Assembly: GCA_024195585.1 (NCBI GenBank)
Contig: SWBL01000154.1
Location: forward strand, 1 to 64,000
Length of the DNA stretch: 64,000 bases
Direction: 5' to 3'
Origin: Aureobasidium sp. EXF-3400
Taxonomy: Eukaryota > Ascomycota > Dothideomycetes > Dothideales > Saccotheciaceae
Under the pieces are notes generated by a model. It did no database searches, was not told where the DNA came from, and saw nothing but the letters and a program-made list of their open reading frames with translations. Below, one piece after another: positions 10,293 through 21,711 of the stretch (position 1 is the stretch's first letter; every line of letters starts with the position of its first letter). A program made the position numbers and the translations under genes.

Positions 10293-12256
10293 CTACCAGG
10301 TAAAACTCTCCTCGTAGAAATCAATAGTCGTCTTTTCACAGCGTTCTCTGACAGCACGTCTGACATCATCACCCAAACCTCCAGTGCCACAGACACTGAC
10401 GGCCATGGCGCCAACCTGTTTGGCTTGTTCTGCAGAAATCAGAGCACCAACATCGGGCTTACCAGGGAACATCTGAACTGACGCGCTAGGCGAGTGAATC
10501 TCCTTGGTACTCTTGGGACGAGTGACGAAGAGAAGAATACGAAGACAATCACGTCTCTTCTCCATGGCCAAAATCTCAGTCATCCAAGGACGAATCCACT
10601 CGAGATGCTCTGGGCTCTGAAGGATCCACACCAAAACGACCTTGCGGGTAGCGCAAGTGTTGTTGGCGTAGCCACCAACAAGCTGACGGGCATGTGGTAC
10701 GGCATGAGTGATACCAACACCAGCAGCGAACAGCATGACATGACCATAGGACTCATAAGAATCAGCAGCTCCATAGGGACCCTCGACAAAGGCATTGGTG
10801 AAGAATCTGCCATCAGGAGCAATCTCAGCTTTCTTCCAGAGCGAGTCGGTAAAACCAGTGCGACGACGGATGATCAGAGACATGGTTGTCTTGCGTCTGG
10901 CCAGTACGTCAAGTGCGTCAGTTGGTAATTTCTCAGAAGAGACATCCTGTTCCTCTTGGCTCCAAGCGATGGTGAAAGGATGACTTGTCCACATGCCAAC
11001 TGCAGGCAGATACAGGTAGAGGTGTTGACCGGCACGGAACTTCCAGGGACGTGCCATGCGAATGGTGACTCTGATGGCCTCCCCAGCCAAAGCCTCGATT
11101 TCAGCCTTGGTACCACCGCGACCGACATTGTGACGAATCAAGATGACGAGGCGTGCGGTACGTTCAAAGACCCAAATAACAATCACACCAAGAATCAAGA
11201 TTTGCTGAGGGAGTGTCTTGAGATGGATCCAGATGGTGACGATAGAAATGACTGCCAGGATGATATGAACGTGCAAGAAGGTTTCGTAGAATGCATGAAG
11301 AACGACTGATGGTGAATGTAGCAACAGGGCAAGGAAGGCGCAAGTAGCCTATTTGATTGTGAGTCAATGGGGAGATTGCTGAGAAAGGGTACAACTTACA
11401 ATTGTGCCAGTCAGGATGAGCTGACTGCTGGCCATGGCCTTTCCAATGATGTTCCAACCAACTGAAGACGAGGGAGCTTCACCAACATTAGTCGAGCAAC
11501 AATCACACGCAACAATAAAACATACCGGCCATGATCTTGCTTGCCATCCATGCTGCAGTATGAGCCACTGCTTCGAGAACCACGATACGGCCAATCCAAC
11601 GGTGCATAAGATTGTAAGTATCGAATGAGATGTCAAGCAACTTGATCAGTGGGTTGTTGCGACCGGCCAGCAGGAACAAGGGCAGCATGTTCATCACTGA
11701 CAATACGCCTGTGCGGTTTCTGATTTCCGTAGCAACATTACCACCACTCCAATGAATGCTCACGACGCAGAAGGCAATGTTCATTGCTAGATAGCCTGAA
11801 GAAAGATATCAGCAATTTGTACATCGACATGGCACGTGTAATGATAATTGACAAACCAATGAGATACATGGTTTGAAGTCTGCCTGGCAACGTTCCCATG
11901 CTGGCTGCAGCCGAGAGTTTGAATTCGCGATTGTGTCTTCTGCGGAAGAGAGGAGCATCGATGATGTTACGCCTCAGGCTGGCGAATCCAGCGTGAGGAC
12001 TGACAAAGTAGTGTTGTTTTTCGTTTTCCAGACATGCCAGCGTTCGAACATAGCGCAAAGCAGTGACCGTGATGCGATAAGTGAAGAGTGCTGCGACAGT
12101 CGCGGCCCAGACATAACCAAGATACCATTGGATACGATGGTTTTGATAGTACGAGTCGTAGAGCAGGGCCTTTTGCTCGGGTGTCATGCTGGGACTGTAA
12201 GCCGTTGCAGCAGTCGTAAAGACGGCAAATAGCAACGGGGTGTTGTATGATGCCAT
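10293..12256 (-). CDS. Ferric-chelate reductase, FRE/NOX superfamily
   Basis: Four exons (12256-11857, 11795-11526, 11461-11400, 11348-10293) encode 595 residues. A hydrophobic N-terminus is followed by several membrane segments. The two b-type haems are bound by His pairs spaced 14 apart: H198/H212 (HRWIGRIVVLEAVAH) and H272/H286. The soluble half has the FAD motif HPFTIAW, the NADPH motif GPYGA, GVGITHAVPHARQL, and the usual tail CGTGGLGDDVRRAV ending in an aromatic residue. The enzyme moves electrons from cytosolic NADPH across the plasma membrane to reduce ferric or cupric complexes before uptake. No iron permease or multicopper oxidase lies nearby, so it is not part of a local uptake cluster. 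The three introns are 61, 64 and 51 bp. Confidence 0.9.
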
Positions 12257-14224
12257 GTTGGATGGTTCCTACTGATCAACAGGAGGGGTTGGTAAACAAT
12301 GGAAGGATTGCAAAATCTAGACTTCGACACCGTTGACGTTCAAAGGGATTTGCTCAAGAATGGAAGAGGTGGCCGGCACCGTAGCTTCGAGGGCGAGAGA
12401 AAAGGCTAGACCTGAAAGATATCGAAGAACGAATGGACGACCAGCACAGCTGTCTTAGGGGGTGCAGAGTCGGGAAAAGACTGGAGTTGGTGGCACGCAA
12501 GGTAAAGAATCGCAACCACTGTAAATAGAAATGACGGAATTCGTGAGTGAAGGGGGCGGAGTGTTGATTCAGAAGGTCTGTCAGAGATTTATCCTGCTTC
12601 AAACACCTGGTCTTTTACCCTATCCATGCACGCCTCCCTTGTCAGCATGTGCCTCTAATGTGTTTTCGCATCGTCTTGGTGGTGACTGCTGCACGTTTCC
12701 TGTTGCAACGGGGCCAAAACATGAAACACGAAAGGGTGGGTCGCGGGGTCTAAGGAGCAGTCTTTTGGGGGCCTTGCGATCAGAGCGGCTACCGAAACCG
12801 ACTTTCCAGGGGTGCTTTGTTCAGCGCAATACAGCTCGATCTGACAGCTGACACTGCTTCATAGAGAGCTGGCGCTTCGTCGATCTTGCTTCACACCCCT
12901 GCCAGGCACACATCTTCGGATTACACCCAGCCTCAAACCATGGTCATAGCATAATCTGCAGCAGCACAACACACAAACTCTCGTCCTTCTCTTGGATCTA
13001 GACAACAGTAGTATAACCAGCGGCGAGGCTGCTCATCAAGCGCCACAGTGTTACAGTCTGTGTCTTGGACACGGGTAGCCTATGGTTTACAACCACTACA
13101 TACGTCTTTGTTCTATGTTGATCAACAACAAGTTGGTTGGACAATGAGATTACCTAGTCTGCATGATTCTGGTTCGATGTCAAGACTTGAGAACCGCACG
13201 AGCAAATCGCACATCCACTGCTTCCTCTTCGTGTCTCACACAAAAGAGTTGTCTACTGCTGCATGCCTCGCTTCCTTGAAAGTGCGACTGCCAACTTTTT
13301 GTTTGCTTTTAGAGTTCGCTTCTCTCTTCCCAACACTTAAAGAGGCAAATACGACATGCTCGCTTGGACTCTGGCTCATCTATCTCTAGCAACAAAAGTC
13401 TAGGCATGGTTGTTAGCGAGGAGATTCGGCTTCTTGGCCAATATTTTGCTTGAGCACAACCAATCGTGGGTTAGCGCGCTAAGTGAAATCAGCAGCAGAG
13501 GTCGAAAGATCTGCTAAATATGCAATTGCCGCCGAGCAGTAGTTACAACATAGACCAACAATTCGTCGTTGCCTCGTGTATCTTACCCGAGGCGTCTATG
13601 TTCTGCTTGCATATCACGAGGTTGCTTTCTACCCAAGACAGTGATCTTACTGCGTAAGCCTTGAGGGTCGCGTATCGAATCATACCTCACTGTCTTGATC
13701 AAGCAGCCATTCACCTATCGATTCACAAAGAAAAGACACAAATCAAATCATGATTCTCCGAGACCAGGTCTGGATTCGGGACCAGATTCGATGTAGTGCA
13801 ATATGCATGCATGTCGAGCATACGGATCTTCTGCAAATCGACAAAGGCCGGGATGTATCTATCTCATAAGTCTTCCGATGGGTATTACAGGCGAGGCGCA
13901 GAAGCATAGTCTTTGCATTTACGTCGGAAATGGTAAAGAGCGTTGTCCTTGGTCAGTCAGTCTCGTAGTGTATGAGTGAGCGAACAGTGCCGCAGAAGCA
14001 CCCGAGTAGAACAGAAAAGGGGTCGAGTGCTGTTCGACCTGATGCTAGATTGGAGGACAGTATTCGAGGTTACTCATCCATGGTAGTTGTTCACTTTCAC
14101 TGAACGCGATCAGGTGAAAGGTTGAAGTGGCCTGTGCGTGGCGGGATTTGGCTTGCGCGCGCGCGCTCAGCCAGCGACTTCGACCGACCGCCCTTAACAT
14201 TTACAACATCGCAAACCATTCACC
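12257..14224. other. Intergenic region of 2 kb, no gene seen
   Basis: Divergent spacer between the ferric reductase and BBP genes. Open frames at 12531-12851 and 13048-13389 have no recognisable content and no supporting splice pattern. The last 60 bases before the BBP start include a GC-alternating run (gcgcgcgcgc near 14156-14165). The upstream part presumably carries the promoter of the reductase gene, but I cannot point to GATA-type iron-regulator sites with confidence. Confidence 0.5.
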
Positions 14225-16209
14225 ATGTCGTGGCGCAGTCAAGGCATCACTGGTAGCAACAACATCCCTCTGGGTAACCGTCGCAGGTTTGGTGGTGAAG
14301 ATGGCTCACCTGCTGCCGAGGAGAGCTACAGCAGCGGCCCCGTCGAAGGCGACAGCCTGAAGCGCGGTCGCAGCCCTGTCAGAGGTATGTTTATCGCACC
14401 CAACATCTCTGTATCCTGCTCAACATCATCTACAGAGCTCAACCCCGACGGTACCAAGAAGAGAAAGAAGCGCAACCGATGGGGTGACGCAACCGACAAC
14501 AAGGCCGCTGGTCTGATGAACTTGCCTACCGCCGTCCTCGGAAACATGACAAGCGAACAACTCGATGCCTACACACTGCACTTGCGTATTGAGGAGATCA
14601 GCCAGAAGCTGAGGATCAACGATGTTGTCCCAGCCGACGGTGACAGGTGAGTTCATTCCAACTCCTACCCTTCCGTTATACAAATTAACACGCCGTGCAG
14701 ATCACCCTCTCCGCCTCCGCAGTACGACAACTTTGGTCGTCGTGTCAACACTCGCGAGTACCGCTACAAGAAGCGCCTCGAAGAAGAGCGCCACAAGTTG
14801 GTCGAGAAGGCCATGAAGACCATCCCTGGCTACCACCCTCCTTCTGACTACAGACGTCCTACTAAGACACAGGAGAAGGTCTATGTGCCTGTCAACGACT
14901 ATCCAGAAATTAACTTCAGTATGATTGCTAACCTCTTCCCCCTCATTCTCCCCTCGATGATGATGGCACGCTATAGTGTGACTGCTCTTCTGCCCCTAAC
15001 CATTCACTGCTCTCATGTCCCATAACAGATACTAACATTTAGGGTTTTTTCCTACTAACAGTTGGTCTACTCATTGGTCCTCGTGGCAACACCCTGAAAA
15101 AGATGGAAACAGAGTCTGGTGCAAAGATTGCCATCAGAGGCAAGGGCTCCGTCAAGGAAGGAAAGGGCCGCTCCGACGCCGCACACACCAGCAACCAGGA
15201 AGAAGACTTGCATTGTCTTATTATGGCCGACACCGAAGACAAGGTCAACAAGGCCAAGCAGTTGATTCACAACGTCATTGAGACGGTAATCAGAGTCTAT
15301 TTAAAGCGGCTGCGCTACATTATCGAATACGGGCTAACACCATTGCAGGCCGCTTCCATCCCCGAAGGCCAGAACGAGCTCAAGCGCAACCAACTCCGTG
15401 AGCTCGCCGCTCTCAACGGTACTCTCCGTGACGACGAGAACCAGGCATGCCAGAACTGTGGCCAGATCGGACACCGCAAGTACGACTGCCCCGAACAGCG
15501 CAACTTTACCGCAAACATCATCTGCCGTGTCTGTGGTAACGCAGGCCACATGGCCAGAGATTGTCCCGACAGACAGCGTGGACAGGACTGGCGCAACAGC
15601 GACCGCGGCGCTCCTGGAGGCGCTGGCCGCCCTGCTGGTCAGCTGGAACCCGCAGACACAGAATTCAACAACCTCATGCAAGAACTGGGTGCTGGTGGCG
15701 CCATTACTGGAAGTGCAGCCCCTGCTCGCATCGAAGCTGGTGGATATGGCGATGACCGTGGAGCCGCCAAGCCCTGGCAACGTGGACCTACAGGAGGTCC
15801 TGCTCCCTGGCAGCAAGGTGGTGGTGGTGGTGGTGGTGGTCGCGACCGCGAGGGCGGCAGCTCAGGCGGACCTGCACCTTGGGCTGCTGGAGGTTCTGGA
15901 GGCCGCTCAAACGACAACTATGGAGGATACAGCGGTGGACATTCTTCAGGCGGCGCAGCTCCATGGCAGCAAGGCCATGCAGCACCTCAAGCTGGATATG
16001 GAGGTGGCTATGGTGGTTACGGCTATGGTGGAGCTCCAGGCTACGATCAAGGTTATGGCCAGGCAGCAGCACCCGGCATGGCACCATGGCAACAGCAGGG
16101 CTATGGAGTGGCAGGAAGTCCCCCACCACCCCCACCTGCTGGCGATGCTCCTCCCCCTCCTCCTCCTCCTTCTGAGAACCCACCACCTCCTCCCCCACCA
16201 GGCGCTTGA
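14225..16209 (+). CDS. BBP: Branchpoint-bridging protein (BBP/SF1)
   Basis: Five exons (14225-14384, 14436-14646, 14701-14918, 15062-15285, 15349-16209) encode 557 residues. The protein has the N-terminal U2AF65-binding region (basic [11 protein letters not shown]), the coiled helix-hairpin part, a KH-QUA2 domain with the [15 protein letters not shown] loop split by intron 3, and two CCHC zinc knuckles at about residues 305-318 ([14 protein letters not shown]) and 330-343 ([14 protein letters not shown]). The C-terminal 200 residues are Gly- and Pro-rich with a polyproline end. BBP recognises the UACUAAC branch site in early spliceosome assembly. Intron 3 is 143 bp, more than twice the usual length here, and holds several branch-site copies. 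Intron 4 is 63 bp with no stop in frame. Confidence 0.95.
14919..15061 (+). promoter_or_regulatory. BBP intron 3 with repeated branch-site motifs and competing acceptors
   Basis: This intron interrupts the KH domain. It carries CTAAC at 14928-14932 and 14996-15000 and two perfect TACTAAC boxes at 15030-15036 and 15053-15059. AG acceptors are at 15028 (CATAACAG), 15042 (ATTTAG) and 15061. The last one restores the KH motif [12 protein letters not shown] and is taken as the productive site. Use of 15028 puts a TAG at 15040-15042 five codons into the new frame; use of 15042 shifts the frame. A regulatory role is inference. Confidence 0.5.
15817..15840 (+). repeat. GGT trinucleotide run in the BBP coding sequence
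   Basis: Eight GGT units in a row encode part of a polyglycine stretch in the C-terminal low-complexity tail of BBP. Runs of this kind tend to vary in length between strains. Confidence 0.8.
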
Positions 16210-16433
16210 GTTTCTCGGACTGAGGGGAAAGACAAGAATAGCTACATTATGTAGATAAGTAGTAGTATCAAAATTGGCAGAGCGAGTTGGTGTAATCGTG
16301 TGTTCTTCAAAGCTATGTGCAGGCTGAGTCAGAGTCAGTCTAGGCCTGGACTGGGCGTGTGACGCAAGCGACAAGACGGCGGACAAGTAGTCCGTACCGC
16401 TCGACTTGTTGGCTTCGCAACAAAATCTTGAAC

Positions 16434-19400
16434 ATGGCGGGCACAGAAGTCAAGGCGCTGTCGTCGGCTCAGTGTATACTGCTGACAGTGCACTATGCCA
16501 GCGAGGCCAATATCCGCGCACTGCATGCCTTCACGCCGCTGCGCCTGGACGTACTTTCGCCCGAACTGGTCTTGCGCATCGTGTTAAGCTATATGCCAGA
16601 GACGGTCGACCCTTCGCTATACACGACATACGTCCGCGAGGTGGCCACACGCATCTACTTGGAGCAGCAGGAGCCCTTGGATATAGACACGACTCCTGTG
16701 GCTGCTCTGTCTACTGAGCAAGCCCAGAAGCGCATCAACAAGCTTTCCATCGCAGACCTCAGTCCGCCAGCCTTCCCTCCTCATGCGCCCACCGACTTAT
16801 TGACTCGTTTCGTCATCCACCGAGCGAACCGCATTGACAGCGAGACGGGCCTGTTGGCTCTCGTCCCACGCCTGGCAGAACCATTTCTCGATACCAACGA
16901 CTACCTGCGCACCTGGTACGTTTCTGTCGTCCTGCCCTTGCTGCGACTCCGCTACGACTACTATCCCGACAAGAAGGATCCTCCAACACTACCCGCCTTT
17001 GAAAAACTAGATGGCCAGCAGGGTATCGACCTCTTGCTTGAAAACGTGACCAACGTCGAACATGAGATCACCTCATCCACCGACTCGGAGGGTGTAGCCG
17101 CTAGGGACACTAGAGCAATGGTGGGCCCATGGATGTATGGCCACACGGAGCGTAAGAGACGTCGTCTTGGCAGTGAAAAACAATCAAACCATGACGAACA
17201 AGCCACTGTTCGCTCTCCTCCCCGTACTGCCTTCATAAAACTTGATGGCGTGTCGAAACACGACAAGACAGGCCACGACTGGGAATACGTCTTTGAGTGG
17301 ATGGTACACAATGCTGCAAACAACTTCCCGCTAGTCACCAATCTCATCGAAGAGTGGGACGGTCCAGGAGATGTCGATCTCGGCGGTTTCCACAACCCTC
17401 AAGACTATCTCGATGATGATACACAGGCCAAGCTTGAACGTCAGTATGCACAGGCTGCCTTTGCTTGTTGCTACGCTGCCGAAGCCGATAATCCAGAGAC
17501 CATCGATGGCGCTCATGGAATTCTTGTCCGCTTAGCTCAACTGCTTGATTTTGAGCCACCTCCTGAACTTGCAACTAGCGTCAAACAACTACCCAAGGTC
17601 GACAAGCATGCCGAGCTATTACATGCCACCGAATCGACCATATATCTCGAGCCAGATGTCCTCTTACGCCCTGAGCATCCTCTAGCCACTCCCAGACTCG
17701 AAACATATATGCTTTTACAAATGATGGTCTACTCGGCATATCAGCTTAATGGTCTCGGTCACAGCATCTCGATCCTCAATGTCGCAAAACTACGATTCTT
17801 CTCTGATGAGGATGAACAATTAAGTCTCTTGCTCAAGGTTGTGCATGGTCTGGCTGCCAAAGGAAAGCGTGATGAACAGCAATGGCAGTACGATTACGAC
17901 AAGTTGATCTGGCTATGGAACTGGAACATTGAGCTCGAAGATCAAGGTCGCAGAGGTGCTGGCATCTTTGGCCGAATTGAGAAAACAGTCATTGAACGCG
18001 AGCTGCTCAAGGTGCTAATCTCAAGTGGATGTAAGTCTGCTGATGCAAGTCTTGCTTCAGACATTGATAGGGTTTTGCACATTTCTGATCACTAGCTATC
18101 AATCTTACTTTTATTCTTTCCTATTTTCACCTTCTTATCAATCGTTTGGAGATATTCTGACATATGAATTCCTAGGTTATTCACTAATCGATCGATTATA
18201 CTTTTCTCCTTCCGACGCTCGTCAAATCGGGTCAGAAGACATGGAAAAGGTTATCCTCGATCAGGCAATGCAACTTTACGACAATGCTAGCAACGGCAAC
18301 CGAACGAGAGGCAGCATGAAGAAAGCCCAAGATTTGTATGTCTATCGGGCGGATATGCTTTTCTCACACATGTCTGACCAAAAGATAGAATTACTCACTG
18401 CCAGGGCCAATTCCCGCAAAGTGCCGAGTTCAAGAAAGCTCTGGCGTTGATCGCTGCTACACACTCCATGTCCTTCTACTCACTAACTTTGCAACATGGC
18501 GTTCCTTTCCAGCCTGTAAATATTCGGGCTAGCTTGGACCCCCTATCGCTCCTTCCAAAGCTGCTCGAACAAAATGCCAACAGTTACACAAAACTTGATG
18601 ACCTCATTGGAATTGGTCGCAACCTAATAGCAGCTGGTCTTCCTCTTCGCAATGCCGATGGCGACCTCATTGATCGGAGTCTAGAAACAGACAATGACAG
18701 AAAGGCCAAGCTCTTGGTTGCTGAGAAGAGAGTGATATACATGTGCGTCGAGGCAGCACTCACTGTTGGCGACTTTGAGACTGCATACTCGTATGTTGTC
18801 AATAGATTGGCTCCACAAGACACCATCCCGTCGTCTACATCAGAAGATCAATCAACAGCACAAGAAGACGATGTGTCCTGGCGTGCAGCCTTCTTGGCTG
18901 GCCGCTACAGACCGCAATCAAATGCCCAGCCCACCCTTCGCCGTCTAGATCAACGCACTGAACTCTTGAGCTTGGCCCTTCTTCTGGCCCCTCCAGCGTC
19001 CTTGTCCGAGGTTCTCAACATATGGCGCCGATGCGAGGAAGAAACCAACGCTTTGCTCGCCGCTGAAACGGAAGCAGAAGAAGAATTCGACGACCGTGCA
19101 GACAAACGCATCAGTGTGCCTGGAGGTTTCTCAGATGTGTCAACAGAAGGCATGGTGTTTGGCCAGCCTCGCCGCGAACTCGGCCGCTCGAACGCTGAGG
19201 CCAGACGAGGCGCCGACGAGGAAGCACCCATGGGATTGTTCGACGTGGCTCGGGGTGCGGCAAAGGCTTTTAGTAGGAATGCATTCCCCTTGCGTGGTGC
19301 AAGTGCTGCAGCAGCGTCTTCGCAGCAGCAATCCCAAATGCGTGCACAACAGCATGAGGCAGTGCATGAAGGCATGGACGATGCTGGCAGAGTGCGCAGG

Positions 19401-19502
19401 CGAGACATGATTGCAAACACCGTGACGGGTGGTCTGGCGTCTGGAATTGGCTGGATGTTGGGTGCCACTCCAGTGGACAGGAGTGCAGATGATCGGCGAT
19501 GA
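16434..19502 (+). CDS. SEC39: Sec39-domain protein of the Dsl1 tethering complex
   Basis: Three exons (16434-18030, 18176-18335, 18389-19502) encode 956 residues. The start is chosen at MAGTEVKALSSAQ, the first ATG of a frame that remains helical and hydrophilic throughout, with no membrane segment. Features matching fungal Sec39 are the RAMVGPWMYG stretch in the N-terminal half and, across the introns, ISSGCYSLIDRLYFSP and KKAQDLITHCQGQFPQSAEF leading to ALIAATHSMSFY. Sec39 is the scaffold of the Dsl1 complex, which tethers Golgi-derived COPI vesicles at the ER; NBAS is the animal relative. The tail is Ala/Gln-rich and ends with a hydrophobic Gly-rich stretch. Intron 1 is 145 bp, unusually long for this window; intron 2 is 53 bp. 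Confidence 0.85.
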
Positions 19503-20218
19503 GGAAGCTCGGTGCAGTTCAGATAGCCTCGACCTATATCCCTATTCTGTTAATTATCAAGCCACCTAGAAGGATATAGCCCTCCCTAAACGAAGCCTTT
19601 AAACGAGCCTAGACCATCATTCCTACTATAACGTGGCCAAACCCGAGACTAGAAGAGGGTGTTGTCATCAATCTCACAGCTTCACCTCCTCTATTCATGC
19701 GTTGTCAAGACACCGTGCCATACAGCGATGAATCCGTCTCGACATCGAATCTGATTACAGACATGAGAACAGAGACCTCCAAGTCATCATTGAAAAAAGC
19801 GTCGAAGAAGAGTAAATGGCATTCAGCGACGGAAAGGCCGAGATAGAAGAATATCAGAAAGAAGACAAAACCGCATGCATCGCTGTGATGACAACCGAAC
19901 AAGCAAGGAGGCTTCGAGAAAATCGCCGCTAATGCACTTTCCATCTGGAATCCCTCTGCAAGTAGAAGTGAAGATCATGACCGTGAACCGGAAACTACCA
20001 AAATAAGAGGGCCTGGAACGTTGAGCGATATAACAACATTGCAAATCAACCGGCTCGAAAAATACAAAAGGCCACCAGGAAGCAGAGGATAGTATCTCAT
20101 CCGTCAGAATGAAGTGGTTTGAGACCAGGTGTTGGCAGAAGGGGAGAAGCGAAGAGTCGTACATGAGGCGAGGAAAGCCAAAGTTGTTGAGACCAGGTCG
20201 TGTTCCGTTTGAAGGACG
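19503..20218. other. Convergent 3' spacer, no gene seen
   Basis: About 700 bp between the SEC39 stop and the stop of the Rua1-type gene on the other strand. Small frames on the minus strand (19705-19944, 19823-20164) have no recognisable content and overlap where 3' untranslated regions are expected. Confidence 0.5.
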
Positions 20219-21711
20219 TCAATACGTAAAATCTCTGGAAGGCGGGCTTCTGGCTACGGCAGATGGATCACACTGTCGATTGTTAGGTCTGCAGTCAGTT
20301 CGAGGGAGCAAAGAGAAAGACTTACTTTGTAAGCGTGCCTGAACCAAGATGTGTGACTTTTCTTCCCACCGTTCAGCACGATCCATCTGTTACATGATCC
20401 ACAATATCCTTCCCATCCTTTGTCGTCAGCCAATGCCCGAGTGCAAGTCGGTCGTGGGAAGGGTGTGCCCATGACAGTAATGCCGTGGCAGAAGTTTTTG
20501 TGGTCTGTTTGCCATATCAGCACACATTCATCAGTCAAAAATAACGACTTAACCTACACCAATAGGTACTACGCTTCAGACTTAACCATTTACCAGGACG
20601 GCATGCACCACACCATCCCTCTCGCTGCTTACCATCTCCTCTGATCCACCGCGGCATATATAAATGGTTCGGGTCTTTGAGATTGCGTCTCTGTGGCACC
20701 ATAGTCTTGTCGCTAGGATTCATATCTTCAGACGGTGGATCCAGCAGCTCAGCAGGAGGATCGGGTATGAGGTCCGTCGGAGTCGTGGTGTTTGTAGTTG
20801 CGAGACTAGCATTGTCATCAACATCCCAGCAAGAAGAAGTTGGGGATATCTGGGTGCGTGGTGTGGTCGTTGGTGGGCTCAGCTTGAAGTATGAAGTCCT
20901 CCTATTATGGCCAACGTTTTGAGCGGCAAGATCTGTACCAAGTGGAGGTTGAGGAGGCACGACGTCAGATGTGGCTTGTGACCAGTCCCAGAGAACAGTG
21001 CCATGCCTTTCTAGATGGTGTCCTTCATGTGTCAACGGTTCGCCAGGAGAGACGGAGGTGTAGTGATCCATATGCACAGACGAGTTGTCAAAGCATCCAA
21101 CCCCAGTATCAGAATATTGCAAGTTCACACCTCCTTCGTGATAAGATGTAACATGTGCATGAGACTGATACCCTTGTCGATAAGAACCAGTATAGTCGCA
21201 ATGTCCTGGGTTATAAGTTCCCGGAATCTGATTGTCGGTCACATCTTGAGCCCCATGATACGAACGCTGGAGAAGCCAGTTGTCTGTGTTTGGCGAGCTG
21301 GTCTGGCCATAATCTGCGTCGCCCAAAGGCGGGTTCATGTAAGCTTGAGGCATGTTGCTGTTGTTCCATTGCTCTTCATTTCCGTATGCGCCTGGTGAGG
21401 CTTGAGAGTACCAAGTGTTGTTTGGCCAAGTTGGCCACACTGATTTCATGTTAGCATGGATACCCTCTGCAGAGCAATGTCGACTCACGCTTGGATTGAG
21501 AATCATGAGTCACCCATTGGAACTGAACATTGCTATCGTTTAGCGCTGGTTGCGAGATGTGATGTTGATGGTGCTGCTGTTGATAGTGGGGTTCCTGGTT
21601 TCCACAGCACACAGGCTCGTCGGCAAAGGATGACTGTTGATTGGCTGTAGACGAAGACTGACGGCAGAAACTTGGTCGCACCGTGGTAGGGTCCACAAAT
21701 GACGAAGTCAT
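20219..21711 (-). CDS. Rua1-type C2H2-like zinc-finger regulator (DUF4451)
   Basis: Four exons (21711-21489, 21439-20558, 20504-20326, 20272-20219) encode 445 residues. The first 320 residues are low-complexity, rich in Gln, His, Asn, Ser and Thr with scattered Trp/Tyr, like an activation region. The C-terminal domain carries two atypical zinc fingers: GWCGAC with HKNFCH (C-x2-C and H-x4-H) and GYCGSC with HTSWFRH (C-x2-C and H-x5-H), preceded by LYMPRWIRGDGKQREGWC. This matches the domain first named for Ustilago Rua1, the regulator of ustilagic acid genes; ascomycete members are mostly unstudied. The intron inside finger 1 is set by the need to join the Cys pair to the His pair. The last exon encodes only 17 residues. 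Confidence 0.75.

Noticed and set aside
15398..16258. 286-codon frame overlapping the last BBP exon in another frame
   Set aside because: It is a shadow of the BBP Gly/Pro-rich tail; repetitive codons keep several frames open.
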